A DNA stretch of 64,000 nucleotides from Rhodeus uyekii (lineage: Eukaryota; Chordata; Actinopteri; Cypriniformes; Acheilognathidae): positions 434,001 to 498,000 of the forward strand of contig JAWRVZ010000244.1 in assembly GCA_037043235.1 (NCBI GenBank), written 5' to 3'. Of the stretch, positions 1 through 13,608 are shown piece after piece (position 1 is the stretch's first letter; each line of letters starts with the position of its first letter). The notes beneath the pieces were generated by a model. The model ran no database searches and was not told the DNA's origin. It saw only the letters and a list, made by a program, of their open reading frames with translations. The translations under genes and the position numbers were made by a program.

Positions 1-3000
1 TACGGAGGGCTCTACGAGTGAGTCTCTCTTTCTAAACCGTTGGCTCATTAAGCAGCATGTTTGTATAGCAAACTTAGTATTTTTAGTGTGTTGTTTGTTT
101 TACGTGCCCTCTGTTCTCACAGGAAGAGAGGATGCGGCTTTTCGCTACGTTACGCTAAAGCCGAGTTCTCTGCGCTTTTGCCACACTGCAGGGAGGAGAA
201 TTGCAAAACTTTTTCGCCTCTCATTACAGCTGTGTTTCAGAGCGTCTGGGAACACTGCGCTGATGGCACGCCTTTGGTCGCTTCCAAAATTACCCCACAG
301 CAGGTTCTGTGATGTGGTGTTTTCTTGTAAACAGGTTTGAGGATGGCTGTTCCATACGCTTGGAAAAGTAGGTTTAGTGTAAAACTTTCACTGACGCCTG
401 AGTTCTCAGCACGCTTACCTCCAGGCGCTGCCTTCGAGCCAGCCGTGTTTGTGAAGGCCAAGGTGGAAGTCCTGGCAATCCAGAAGGTTCTCCGACAATG
501 GAATAGTTAAACTTGCCCTTTGTGATTTAAAGTGTTATTAAAAACACAAGTGCTTCAGAAATCGCATTAGTTCTGCCGTATCATTGCAAATACGTCTTTT
601 TGCAAAAGTAACGTGCAATAGGAATGAATCTTTTAGATGACAGCATTGGTTTCAAAATGCTATTGAATTCTAAATTCAAAAACAGATTTCATTTTTATTT
701 TTACTTATGCCATCATGCGATCACTTTATGGATTTAATTTAAATTAATCTAGTTTTAAATTATTTTGTTCATTTTAATTATGTTTTATTAAATTAAAAAG
801 CATGTAAACATATGAATCTATTAAACATGAAAACTATGCAATGATTTGAGACATTTCTCGTTAAACAGCACACTTTTTGGCATAAATAGTTATTTAAAAA
901 AATTGAGTCAAAAAACCCTAGGATTCTATATAGAACCTTTTGTTTCAAAGAGTGTAGATTTACACCTAGCACAACATCATTTTATTTAGTTTGTGGTTGA
1001 TTAAGTAGAAAATCCCTTTCCTTTAGACACAAAAGGCATGGAAAGACATATTTTACAAGAAGTTCATTCTTGTATGTTGTCATAAGACCACATCCTCCGT
1101 CTTAGTGGACAACAGACTAAATAATGGCCCTAACCGTTTACGGAAGTTTCCTTCAATTTGTGGCTCCAGCAAGTGGCCTGCTTGCTTAGACCAAACAAGC
1201 TGAGGATGACATCTACCCAGCCGTTGTTTTCTCACCCTTTCTTGATCACCTGACAAGCTAACCCAAATGAACAGGCCCCTTCTCTTCTGTTCTGGGTTGC
1301 CCTTAGCCTTCCATGGGATAAATATTTCAATTAAGACACTTTTTTTAGCAGTGAGAGATTCCTCCCTAAAGAACATGACAATGTCATTTATCCAACAAAC
1401 ATCAGAAATTATTGATACACATGATGTTTGTGTCTACTGTATAAATGAAGCTTTTTTCACTAAGTGTCTTGTTCCAGATTAGAGCAAACACTTATACAAA
1501 CCTGCAGTAAAACTTTACTTTTGTAAACTGAAGTATCTCCTGAATGGAGAGAGACCTACTAAAAGGTTTGCTGCAACTAATCGATACTCCATGGCTTCTC
1601 CTGTTGCCTGAGGAAACCACGAGTGCTCTTAAATATCCCAACCTCCCTCTCTAGTGAGCAGTTTTATGTTTTCTTTCAGGACTTTATTTGACTTTAGTTG
1701 TGAGTGCCTGTTAAATAAATCCCATCTATGTTTCTAAACTATAAGTATCATCTTGTGAATTGTTTTATTGTTGTTGTTATTTGTTTTTTTTTTGTTTTTG
1801 TACTGAGACCTGATACTAAAATATGGGTGGAGAATGCCTTACAGTTCAATTGTTTTTGCTCGTAATTGTGACACCAAAGAATGACGGTGATTTATATAAG
1901 ATTTAAAGGATATTTCTTTTTGTTTAGTAAAATGTCTATAAATAATTTAAAGAAATGTCTATAAAGATACATTTACGGTAGTTTAAGAAGCATATACAAA
2001 AAGTGTATCTTGTATATTAATATTTTATCTTACTATAAATATTCTCTCATTGTTTGTTCTTATTTCAAGGATATTTCAAATGTTCTGATGGTACAATTAG
2101 ACAAAAATGTTATTCGCAGTGCAAAAAAGAAAGAAGTACTTTATGTTGCCAAAAATTCACACTTGTGTGTGTGCGTGTGTATGCATGTGTGTAAACAAAC
2201 AATTTCTGATTTATTTCTATTAGCAATTTGATTACATATTTGAGTAGATGATTTAAGATACATATGGGATCTTTTTCTTAAATCCGTTGAGAAAGTTCTT
2301 GCATTGTCATGTACTTTGTTGAACTTTCTTTTTATCCAGTAAAATGTAAGGCAGTTACTTGACTCTCTACATATAGTTTAGTGGCATTGTTGCATTGATT
2401 ATTGGCATTGTTGCTTGAATTCTTCCATAGGGAGAGCTTTTTTTTTTTAGTTGAGCTATAATAAAACAATAGCTTTTGCATTTACTGGTCTGATTTTAAA
2501 ATATGAAGTTTTGACATCACCAGGTAGACTCGTGTGGGAGGACACCTGTAATTTGTATCAAGGTGGAGGCGATGGAGGAGAATGCAAGCGTTGTTGAGAT
2601 ACATAAGGAATATTAAATCGAATAACACTGCCAGACGATCACAGCGGGTTTTTAGGCCCCAGTACTTTAACTTTCATTAGAGAGCAATTGGTCATGCTCA
2701 CAGCAGGGATCATCGGCTGACTGCGTAGTTGAACATTGTCGGCGGTTCCGAGTGACTCGAGTTTTTGTTGATTTCTATTTCTCTTTCTTTCACATTCTTC
2801 ATGTGCTCAGAATGGGACAAAAACAAGAAAATAGATGGAGACCGAACACGGTTCTGGGAGATTTAAATGCTGCTTGGGCACACTGCTGTGTCCTTGAATA
2901 TGGCCAGTCACTGAGAGCCGTAGGCGGCTAGTAAGAGAGGGGGTTGTGTGGAGAGTCCCAGCAGGCCGTTTGTCTGGACGGTGCTGTCTAACCCTCCCCT

Positions 3001-6000
3001 CCAGCTGGGCAGGGCTGAAAGAAGTAGAGCCCTCACTGACTGATTAGGTCTCATGTAAAGTACCACCTGGGGAGCCTATTAGAAACACCAAAGTCAATGA
3101 CAACACAGACGGATGACGCACCTGCACGACCACTGAGCATCTACATTCCCTCTATCACTTTGCTAACTGCTAATGTTCAGTATGGCTCTGCAGCAATTGA
3201 ACTCGACTTGTAGACAGGGTTCTATGACAGGGTTATGCACCATTCGAATTTAGAAAGCATGTTGTTTTCCAAGCAAGTTACATTTCTAAATGCTATTTTA
3301 ATTGAGGTAGCAAAGAGAAATGCAATTAGAATTTTAATACAAGACTGCAGATTTAAAATGAATCAAAATCCAACAATTGCTTGCTAGAAAAGCAAATTTG
3401 CAAACCTTTTTAAAGAAAGACACATGCGAAATGTATGGATGGATGTGTAGATAGATAGATAGAGCATGGCCAATTCAGTTCAAATTTCCACTGATGAAGT
3501 GAAATGGAGCCAATTCTGCAGTTCTGAATGTTGCATAACCATCCATGACGAGGTCTCCTTATTAATCTCCTCTCTTTTCCTGTGCCATGTACTGTATAGA
3601 ACACTGTGACTCTGTTAATCAGGAAGCCGCTGAACAATGAACTTCTGCCCAGCCAGATCTGTAAGCAGTAAAAGACAACCCTTTGTTTCTAAAATAAGAA
3701 CTGTTTGACATTTGAGCGGAGACACAGCCCGTTCCTATGAAGTTCGCCGGCACCGGAGCACAGACCGGAACCCTTTAAGTTATTTCCAGCCTCGGTGAAT
3801 ACCAGTTATTGTGAACGTGTAATTACAGGCCTAGACGCTGCACTTAATTCCCAAACAATATGGTGTACTTATACACAAGGACATCAAATTATACTCAACC
3901 CACCATCTAAAAAATGCTGTCAGAGTGTGGATGCCAAAGCTACCATACAGTGGCCGCCAAACCCTTTGCCACCACCCTCTTCTGCTTTCTCATTATCCAA
4001 AGGCCCTGCTCCATGGCCCTAATGATGATGATGGAGAGGAGGCTGCCTCCAACCAACCACAATGCCTTTCACAGCTCAAACAATATCATGCCTAAAAAAT
4101 TGTGACTGAAATAGACAACACAACTTGTTTGTTTTAGGGAGAACGTTTCATTTCAGCAAAGTGGGGTTTTAGAAAATTGATTTTGAACCTTGTTTTTAAT
4201 CAGTCATGAAATTATCAGAGCATTTTGAATGGTCATCCAGTTTTAGAAGCTTTCCAAAAGCAGCAACAACATGAGAGAATTTGATCCTGCTCAAGCTGCC
4301 TTTAAAAATACCATTGTAACACAGCAGAAAATTGTGCTATTTAAAAATAGAAGCATGTTTTTGTAGAAAAAATGAATTGTCCCCTCATATAGCAAATGCC
4401 CTTAGCTTACAAGTGGCTCCGGGGGCTCATTTTGAATATAGTAATGGAGGACAATGACAGTTTGTTCTTGGTCTCTCCTCCTCTTAAATGTGAGTTAACG
4501 TGTTTGCTTTGCCTCCCTGATCATTTTAGCTCTTGACTCTGCTGTCAGGAGTACTGAATTGAGACTCCCTCAATTATTAGAGGAAATGACAAATAAGTAG
4601 AGTAGAAGAAGTGAAATGTGAAGGGACATGCATCAGAGGTTTCAGGAGAGGAAATAGGAGGGACGTATAATAGTGTCGTACAAAGGATGGAGTGTTTCAA
4701 GCGTAGCGCCCAGCTTTTTGCAAGGGAATTAAGAGGACTCTGTTTTTTTTTTTTTTTCCTCTTTCCCCCTTGAGTTTTGTCTCTCTTTCTTGGACAAGCT
4801 GATGAAGTTCCTGAATTGCCAAATAACCCAACAACAAACCCCTATAATTTCCCCTATGCCTCAACACAATCTTGTATCCTTCAAAGGATGTCTGAAAGGG
4901 AAGCCTGTCTGAAAGGCCTAGTGTTTATCCTCAAAGCTAATTTTGGTAAGAAAAGTTGGCCCTCTGCCCCTAATCGGTGGAAATATTAGCAGTATTTGGG
5001 TTTGATGTACAATGTAGAGGGCAGCAGGCAGATGCCAGTCATCGAATTGCCAGCCCATTGGCTCGGGTCTCGTCTGTGCCACCAAGCTGGAGAGGCTGCC
5101 AGTCAGCATTAGGCCAAGGATTCCCTGAAGAGACAGCCATTTCACGCAACCAGGAAATTATGCCGTTTGAGAGCAGAATTTGATAATATGCTTATTTTCT
5201 CCGTACAGCCGCGGGGAGAGGGAGAGAGGAAAAGGGGAGTGGTGGAATTATATGCTACGTTAACTTTGGAGACATCTCTAAGGCGGCGAAAAACGTCGGA
5301 GAGCATTTTTCCCTTCTCAGACTGGCTGCTGTGAATTGAGAGAGAGTCACTGTGACTTACACGTCTCTGGAGACTCATACACCCTAGTTCTTTCTGTCCT
5401 CTAAAAATGTGTATGTGGTTTATCTTCTTTGAAGTGACGACTCAGCTCATTGATTGAAAGAATGCGTTCATTTATATCCTTGGAATTGCTGTATTTCAGC
5501 AGAGGTTTGCTTAGAAGAGTAACAAAATTAGTTATATAATCAGAGGTTTTCAGTTTTATTTTTGATTAAATGAAATAAAGTTATACAGTACAGAAAATGA
5601 CATCACGCTAAAAATAAAACTTTTCCAGATTGCTGTCAAAAATTATTTTCCCCTCTGCACTTCAGGTAAATATTTACTACGTGGCACTCACAATTACTTT
5701 TGGGATCAAGATCTGATTACGTACACATACAATGTCCATACATCTTTATTATTTTTATCAGCTTGAATAAAACAGCAAATTTTCATACGCTAAACTGGAT
5801 GCCTGCCATAAATTACACAGAGGGAAACAGATTTCTGATTGGGTTCAGGGTTCAGCTAAGTGCACTAAATAGTATGCAGGTAGTCATGCTGCAATGCTAA
5901 ATGTAGAGTCCGGCCTCTCCATAAGTCAACACAAGATAGTAGCTGTCTTCTGTAGCTCTGGCATGCATACGACTAACCATAGCTGTACCATGTGATGTGT

Positions 6001-7335
6001 TCTTGCTTGAATACAGGTATTGAGTGCTGAATTCCAGTGGGCACTGGATTATACTCCACATTCAAGAGCAACAGGGGTTCTTCAAGGTAAACATTACTGT
6101 CTGCCAAAAGAAGTCAGGCATTTTGATTTCTCTTTTGTAATTTTACACTTTCAGCTTCAGCATTGATGTCTGATTGTAAAAGACATGCATTTGTTGAAAT
6201 TACACTCACACCAGGTTAACTAGGTCAAATAAGAGCTGTCAGAAAGTCTTTCTCAAGTTCCTAGCTTGAAATAAAAACAGCTTTTTCCAAAAAATAAGTT
6301 AAAACACTTGACTACACAGAATTAGTCATCAACAATCAATCAGGATTAGATAGAAACACCAAAGCTAATAATTATACTTGTTTTATATCATTGTAATAAT
6401 TCAACAGTGAAACGGCGAAATAAGCAAACCTGAAATGTGGACTTCATCTTAACATTGAAGAAAACTAGTTTCAACACAGTCATCTGTGGCACATTTGGAC
6501 ATAAACAAAAAATCAACACGAGGCTGTGGAGAAGACAAACACATGCTGGAAAAACAAACAAACCCACAATGTGCTGTTGCCGGGCGGCTTTATCTCCATG
6601 TGTTCCTGTTTGTTTGTTCTTCTGAGCAGAGGGCTGTGGATAAAATGTCATGAAATGATAAGTAAAGAGCTCTTGATTGCACAACTCCGTCACTCGACGC
6701 ATCCCAATTCTCAGATGGCTAATGAAAATCATAGTATGAGGCTTATGCGATTCTTGTTTAGGCTTTACCTGATCTGTGCATGTGCAAACAAGAACCGAAG
6801 CTAAAATGCTATTGGTCATTCATCCAATTATTTTGATTAGATCTTACTGATGTCAAATAAACATGGCAGTGACAGTTTTACAATATCAGTCCCCCACAGG
6901 ACATAATCAAAACCATCATGAGGGACAGGATGGCTATTCTCTTGTCAGGCCATAATGGGGTCACCTGGGAAAAACCTGTTGAGTTTGACGAGGTGAATAA
7001 GTCCCCACATGGCCATAGGCATGTTGTAAAATACAAGATGCACAGATTTTAACCTGGCCAAATCTGAAAATTATTTAAAAAACAATGTGTTTTTGGTAGG
7101 TAGTTTTTCAAGTTACTAAAGCAATACTCCATGATAAGTTATTCATTAAAGTAATCTCATAGGGGTTTTAGACTTGACACAAAGCAAAAATATAAATATT
7201 GTAGACTTGCTGCATTCATATAGAATTCATTGTGTGAACAGAATTGGTTATTTTACTCATTTTATTTTATCTTCAATAATATCACTTTAGATATTAAAGA
7301 CGTCTTTGCCTCTGTTAGTTTATCCAAAAAGTTCT
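1..7335. other. Unannotated AT-rich non-coding DNA
   Basis: I recognise no gene, RNA gene or complete transposon here. Reading frames on both strands are short, lack domain-like composition and end randomly. Minor items are a short GT-rich run near 2165-2195, a short (GATA)-type run near 3450-3465 and homopolymer T runs near 4743-4757. Host regulatory elements could be present but cannot be judged from a single sequence. Confidence 0.6.
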
Positions 7336-8381
7336 GTTCCCTTTCAAGGGAACTCGCGCTGTGTCGAAACACTAGGGGAATGCTTTAGCATATCGTCTCA
7401 TGAAGCACTAATTAAATCGATCAAGTGTGAATGCACTGATTTTATGAAGTAGGATGATAAAGGTGCGCCGGAAACTGGAGGCGGCAGCTTAAAGTATCTT
7501 CAGTAAGAACTGAGTGTAACATTAGAGTGTGTGCTTTGGCTGCAAACTGTGTGAATATATCCCTAGTCTAGTTTAAAAGAAAAGGGCATTCCTTTATCTC
7601 TATAGAGAAATATTATGGCGGAGCAAACAATTGTAATGTGTTGCACTCCCTGTCCACTCTATATCATCAGCAGGGATACACACTTTCTGTATGTCGTTTG
7701 CTTGGCAGTGGAGCATGCATGGTCAGCGTTCAAGGGTGCTGACTGTCCCTATTAAAGCAGCTTCCGCTGCGGACGCTCTGCTCCCGCCTGGTGGTCTTTG
7801 ACGAGGATGCCCAGGCTCGCAGCCCTCAGCGTTTGGGTCCCACAGCTGCTGAGACACAGCAGAGATCTTTGTCTACGGTGGCTTGTAAGGAACTCTGTGC
7901 CATCCCTGGTATCCACCTCTCCTTAGACATAAACCTGCTAGAGATGCTGGTGGTCCATCTGATGCTCCAAGGGGCCATCATGTTGTTGTCCACACTGACA
8001 AACAGAATGGTGGTCTTCTTCATAAATCATCAGGGAGGTTTGCGCTCGTGTCCACTTTACAACTGCCGCGACAGATTCAAATCTAGTCCCAAGGGAGATA
8101 ATGCTCTCTTTCCGAGTAGTTCACATCCTGGGAATCTGGGAGCAGACATCCTGTTGAGGCAAGGGCCGATGCTCGAGGAATGGTGACTCGACCTAGAGGT
8201 GGATTTGGGAGAATTTCAGCGAGCACAAGTAGACCTGCTCATGTCCCTAGAAATGACTTAGTGTCTCAGGTTCTCCCTCACTCATCCAGCTCCTCTCGGA
8301 CTGAACATGGTTCAGATGTGGCCGAGGCTCCGTCTCGTTCCCTCTTCAGGTAACTATGGTTACATGCATAACCTGAGACGT
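7336..8381 (+). mobile_element. Internally deleted DIRS-type retrotransposon remnant
   Basis: The left boundary GTTCCCTTTCAAGGGAAC, followed by GTGTCGAAACACTAGGGGAA, matches the coding-strand 5' end of the larger DIRS element at 20.7-25.4 kb, allowing for divergence. The right boundary, from about 8328 to 8381, reads CGTCTCGTTCCCTCTTCAGG and then a GGTTACATGCATAACCTGAG-like block, matching the coding-strand 3' end of that same element. Between the two ends only about 1 kb remains, against 4.7 kb in the second copy, and it includes an RNase H fragment. Gag, most of RT and the recombinase are missing. DIRS elements normally make no target-site duplication and I see none. The copy is clearly dead and is more diverged than the 20.7-kb one. 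Confidence 0.85.
7791..8186 (+). pseudogene. DIRS RNase H domain fragment (degenerate)
   Basis: The frame reads through a segment typical of the DIRS RNase H domain: INLLEM (its glutamate sits where the family has a catalytic acid), then VVFFINHQGGLRS, then HPGNLGADILLRQGP near the end. In intact DIRS proteins the corresponding blocks are IN-LLEM, a TDN block before a YINHQGG-like block, and an H-PG-N--AD--SR block. Here the TDN motif is read as LTN, so a catalytic aspartate is lost. The upstream RT and downstream recombinase have been deleted. In a complete element this domain degrades RNA in RNA:DNA hybrids during reverse transcription. The start is arbitrary; this is a fragment and not a host gene. 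Confidence 0.8.
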
Positions 8382-8384
8382 TTA

Positions 8385-8622
8385 TTTACTCACCCTCATG
8401 TTATTTCCTTTGGTCTGTTCCTCACACATATTGCTTTGGAAGACTTTGAATATCGAATTTGAATATAGTTCAAAAGTCATGTGAGCTTCTGTGTCCATTT
8501 TGAAGCTTGAAAGCCTCAGTCCGCATGCAAAATTTCGGTTTGTGTTTGGTTGAAGAAAAGAAAAGCTAAATCAGTTTTCAATGAGTAAACGATAGATATT
8601 TAATTTGTGGGTGAACTGACAT
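8385..8622 (+). mobile_element. Short non-autonomous cyprinid dispersed repeat (MITE-like)
   Basis: It opens with TTTACTCACCCTCATG and ends with GTGGGTGAACTGAC, the two ends of a very common palindromic repeat that I recognise from cyprinid genomes, and it has no coding capacity. It begins within a few bases of the DIRS remnant's 3' end. Family assignment by name is not attempted. Confidence 0.6.
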
Positions 8623-11244
8623 GAAAAGTTTTGATTTCAATGACCTACATTTAAAAAAGTGTAACAAACAAATTCTGTCTAGAACTTTAATATAAGAAAA
8701 TTAAATATATTTACTAATTACCTAATGTCATAATTTTTCAGCGATACAGGAAAACGGAAAATGGATTAAAGTCTGTCTCCCTCAGCGTGGGCTACAGACT
8801 TCATCAGGTGCAACAACTGATCAAGAAAACTCACATATCAGCCAGCAATGGAGCACAGTCCAAATACTTCAACATTAATCAAACATAATTGGTGCTTAAA
8901 GACTTAAATTATTTATTATTGTGAGATCTGACAGTGCTGCTCAGAAGCAAATTGGGATCATCTTCCATGACCACTAAGGATTTGGAGATTAAGCCAGAAC
9001 TAAGTTTATTTCCTCCATACGGCTTTTATCCCCGCAAACGAACCGTTTAAACGGATCACCCGCGACAGATAACCACGTTACTGTAAACGAGAAATGAGGC
9101 TGTTCCTCTTAAGATCTTCTTCTCTCCCCCCACCCCTCCTTCACCCTGGTCTAATTGTGCCGTGGATCCCCGTGGGTTTAGATGTTTGACACTGCGAAAT
9201 GCTCTTAAATCCTCCTCGCTTCTCTCTTCCTTGCGCTGTGCTCCCTATCTAGAGCCAAAAGGATGTATGTCGAATTCGTAAATTTATCACTTTGCAAAAC
9301 GGTGCATTAAATGAGTACGGACACGCTCTGATTTGAAATGCTGACTTAAGAAAAGAAGTTCTGATGTTTCAAAATGAGTTTGGATCATGGCGCCAACCCT
9401 CCCCCCTCGGGCCTCCCCTCACACCCTCCTCTGCCTCTCCTCGTCCTCTCTTTTCGTCTTCCGGCAGCAAATATCTGTAGTCTCACTCTCTCTCGGGATA
9501 TAGTCAATCTAAAAGTCCACTACTTTCACTGTTTCTGCCAGTCCTTTACATGCAAATGACATCCTATCTAATGATTAGTGTTTATATGCAGCTAAACCGA
9601 TGAATAAACTGATAATTAAGTAGATTAATCTGATGCTTTGATGTTCGTCTGATTTAAAAAAATATATTTTAATCCATTATATTATTGCAGACTCAAATAT
9701 GTATTGCAAAACATAAATAATGTTCACAGTTTTACTTTGTATTTAGATCACTAACGTAAGACATAATCCGTTTTAATCCATCAAAACTGTTATGTTAACT
9801 AGTACAAAACAAACAGTGTTAGCTTTATTTTCAAAGTGTAATCCTCTTGTGTTTAGTCGATATGAGCCCAAGGCTTTCTGTAGTGTTCTTTAAAACGTGC
9901 AGTGACCTGCTGACACAAAGAGAAGTTTTTTCTTTCACTTAATTTATTGTACTTCAGTACATATTGTACATATTTTACATAAAGAATTATTACGTTTGCA
10001 ATATTTTAAAACATTTTTTAAATCCCTAATTCCTCACCTAATTCATGGTTGACTCTTGTAAAATCTGTATACAGCTCTGTTACATTTAATGTTTTATTTA
10101 TTTTATGTCTCATGGACGTAGCAGAGGCGGTAACGTCACACTTAACACACGAGCCAGTCCTGCAAAGCTCACATAAGAAGCTCACATATTTGCTTTCTTT
10201 GGCAATACGTGTACTTTCCTTCTGATATGTTCCTTCTTGGATTGCAGATAAAGTTGCAGCATAAATCATGCTTTCTGAACGTCTCAAGCTCCAAGCCAGT
10301 GAAACAAAATCTGTAAAAAGTGTGAGTGAACTTCTGCCATAGATTCAGCATCCTCAAGAGATATTCAGACAAGACTGTGAAAGGCTTTGATGACAACCAA
10401 GACCAAAAGCCCCCTTTTCCTGGGTCAGTTCACATTGAGAACTTTGTTTCGTTCTGAATCTTTGGTCACCACTGTATTCTTTTATCTCTCTGTTCCCTCC
10501 ATTTGTTTGGACAGTGTATGAGACCTGCTACAGTGCCTCTTCTAGACCCGTAGCCTTGATTGCTCTGTGTGCAAGGTCATGTTGGACACATAAAATAACT
10601 TGTCTAGCAAAGCAAGGTCAGAACCAATGGTCTGTATAATGATATAGTGTCTAATACACATCACAGTCCTATTATATCCATACCCTAAACTAAAACACCA
10701 CAGCTTGGGACTTGTTGAAATGATGTGCTGAGATTCTGTGGTGAAGCCTCTCCACTTTCCGCAAGTAAACAAGCCATAATTAATTGTACAGTGTGTAAAT
10801 TTAGCCCAGAGGCACGGAGACCATCTAAACCCTCGCCGCGAGGAAAGATCTTGGCAAATAGCCACACAATATTTTTAATTTGACCTTTTCCTGTAGGGTC
10901 CTACAACTGGGTTCTCTGTGTAATGTCTATAAATCCAGACTTTTTTCTGTCATTTTAGATTGTAATAATGTTGCTGTGTCAGCAATGTGTTGATGATTCA
11001 ATACAAAGTATGAGTAACACTGACAAAACTTTGAATCATATGATGGCCACAAGAGCGACAAAAGTGAGAACATAGAGAACATAATGTCATAGATAGCTCT
11101 AGCAATGTTTGCGCAGTTTGTATTCCCAATATAGATGGTGTAAAAGGGTATTATGAGAGAGCTTTTCAGTCTACAAGCCGAGACTTGCTTATACATGTAT
11201 TCACCTCCTTTCTCTTTGCGTGTCTGATTTATTATCCATCAGTG
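8623..11244. other. Unannotated AT-rich DNA
   Basis: No gene or complete repeat was recognised. Short reading frames on both strands resemble no protein I know. Confidence 0.55.
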
Positions 11245-11950
11245 TCATGGGTACAAGTAATGTAACGTGATGTAATCAGATTACTTTTTTCAAGTAACAA
11301 GTAAAATAACAGTTACTTTTTGAAATAAGTGATGCAAGATATCAGAGACACGTCAGAGATTTTAGGTGTGCTGTTTAAGCTTGATAGTTATTTTAGTTGC
11401 ATTACTCATCTCGAACAGCTTCAGCATTCCTCAAAATGAAAAAAACTTGCAAACTCAAAATATTACGCAAACCTCCTATATACGTTATGCATTTATTCAT
11501 ACTTTTTTAACCAATGTCTTTGCTGCTAACCTTTGGTGACTCAAATCACCCATGCGTATAAACAAAAATGGCATTAGATATATCGCATTTGTGTTTAATT
11601 TTGTTAATTTATTATTTATTTTCTATTATTATTATTACAGAAGTATAAGTGTTTATTCTGCATCCTATTCTTCTGCAATCCAGAATAGCATGACAGCTGA
11701 AAGGTTTGTTTGAGCTGCGGCCTCTTCTGTACAGGCATGATTTTTTATTTATTTCATCCTGAGGCTTAATCATTTCACTTCTGTTGTGAAGGGGAATATC
11801 CATTTTCCACAAATATAAATCCTAAAAGTAAAAGTAAAATGCAAAAGTAATGCGAAAATAAAAAAGGAAAGCAAAAGTAACATAATACATTACTTTCCAT
11901 AAAAAATAACTAACTCAATTTATCGTGCTACATTAAAAAGTAATTTATTG
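11245..11950. mobile_element. Possible degraded GTAAC-rich DNA repeat
   Basis: The left part contains GTAATGTAACGTGATGTAAT and TCAGATTACTTTTTTCAAGT. The right part carries runs of AAAAGTAA and ACATTACTTTCC in roughly inverted arrangement. Fish genomes carry abundant repeats with ends of this GTAACGCGTTACT flavour. The boundaries and the pairing are weak, so both the family and the extent are tentative. Confidence 0.3.
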
Positions 11951-13573
11951 TTAGAATTTTGTAATAAAAGTCATGAAATTAAAAATATGGAAGTTTATCA
12001 AAAATAATAATACACATAACAGTCAAAATCAAACATGTGATCGCTGTTCTTCACAAATGGCTCATTGTAACTTTAGCCACAATGTGATGAATTGCGTTGC
12101 ATATTATTAATTGCACACATGCAGTTTAAATAAACTCTTTGCTATATACTTTCTTTTAGTTACATGTCCTATTTATTTCAAATTTAGCAAAAAATAGTGC
12201 ACCTATAGTTAAAGCAAGTGAGACCATGTCCTCAAAAACTTGATCAGGTCATCCAGCCTCAGTTCGGCCCTAAATCAGTACAAATGAACTGATTATTTAA
12301 GCGTAAAAAGCAGTCTGTGCCAGGTGCGTGCTCTCAAAGGTGCGTTAGATGGAGCAAGTCAAGGCGTTAACATAAGGCAAGAGCGTGAATGTAGCAGTGG
12401 GGTCTTTGAACCCTCCAGGTGCAGCTGTATGTTGACTGATGGAAACAGGCTTCGGCCTGCAATGCAACGCCTCGGATGCCCCAAACAGGCTCCGAGAGGA
12501 AGAATTGTTACACTTGTTTATCAAAGAATAAGTTACTGAACAATGCATTTTTTCCAGGAGATAGCTGAGGTCGAGAGTTTGTGTTTCTGTGCGTCTGAGA
12601 CACTCCAGTGGGGTCTTATTTGGCAGTGGGAGAACACAACTGCATCTTTTCGTGAACATCCGCAGGCAAGTTCGCACTTTGTTTTCCTCTGTGTGTAGTT
12701 GCAAAAACCCTCTTTCTTTGAGCAAAGGGTGTGTGTCAGTAGGTTTACACACATGTGCGAATCCCACTGGGCCTATAGTCTACGTCGAGCTCCATTTTAT
12801 CCCCTGTTGTTTTGCTATTCAAAAGCTGCTGTCCTTGTCTCCATCTATGTGCCCACATACTCATTAAAAACAAATATGTCCTCATTAGCGGCAAGGCATA
12901 GATTACACATGTACACATCAGTCTGCCGAACGCATTCGCACAAACATAACAGCCCACCTGTCATGAGTCTCAAATATGTTTTTCATTTGACTTGTTTTAT
13001 ATCTCATACAGCAGCATGATGAGCGCATTAGCACGTAGTTATAGGAACGCTATACATCTCATAATTTTCACTCTATTTCCTTTCACATAAGTTACAGGAA
13101 ATGTAATAAGTGCAGGTTGAAGAAATCAAGTGGAACCGTGGAAATGGCAGCATAGCTAGAGGGTTCTGTCGGGTCAGCGGGGAGAGGGAAGAGTGTAAGG
13201 CAAAGGAGGTGAATGAAAAACAGAAGTAAAGCAAGTCTCCTCAGCTTTTGCCCTCTCTTTACACGTTCCCTCCTCCAAATCCATCCATACCCCGCAGCAC
13301 ACCAATACTCTTTCTTGGGGGGGGATCTGAAGAGAGCAAGGAGCAAGCGTTCCATGTGCCCTGCACGTATTGCCTTGGGCTGTGATGTGATTTCCTACTG
13401 AACCTCTGTGAAGCTTCCAGAGTCTCTTCCTGCAGATGTCCAGAAACATCTAAGCTCAAAGCGAAATAAGGTTCTGAAGCCTTGTGTGGCATGGGATACA
13501 TTAGCGACGCATGAAGGTAAGCTCGACGCGTAAATAAGATGAGGAGAGTTGTGGACGAAGCAACAGTTGATTG
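11951..13573. other. Unannotated DNA
   Basis: Several overlapping frames on the minus strand between 13.09 and 13.74 kb look long, but they share the same bases in different phases and show no domain. They are read here as chance. No gene was recognised. Confidence 0.5.
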
Positions 13574-13608
13574 GAGGGTCACCACGCTGTGCAAAGGACA
13601 TAGGTTGA
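13574..13608 (+). repeat. 35-bp dispersed repeat, copy 1
   Basis: It contains CCACGCTGTGCAAAGGACAT. It matches the block at 14234-14268 at 32 of 35 positions and in the same orientation. The terminal AGGTTGAGATC faintly resembles a pol III B box, but no A box is convincing. Nature unknown. Confidence 0.7.

Noticed and set aside
1..30. Possible exon end with a GTGAGT-type donor at 18
   Set aside because: The window starts here, so no acceptor or frame can be tested; a six-base donor match in AT-rich DNA is weak.
905..960. Possible small palindrome around TTCTATATAGAACC
   Set aside because: Only a short self-complementary core with no matching outer ends.
6388..6819. 143-codon minus-strand frame
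   Set aside because: No domain, AT-rich codon composition matching the background, and an open frame on the opposite strand over the same bases.
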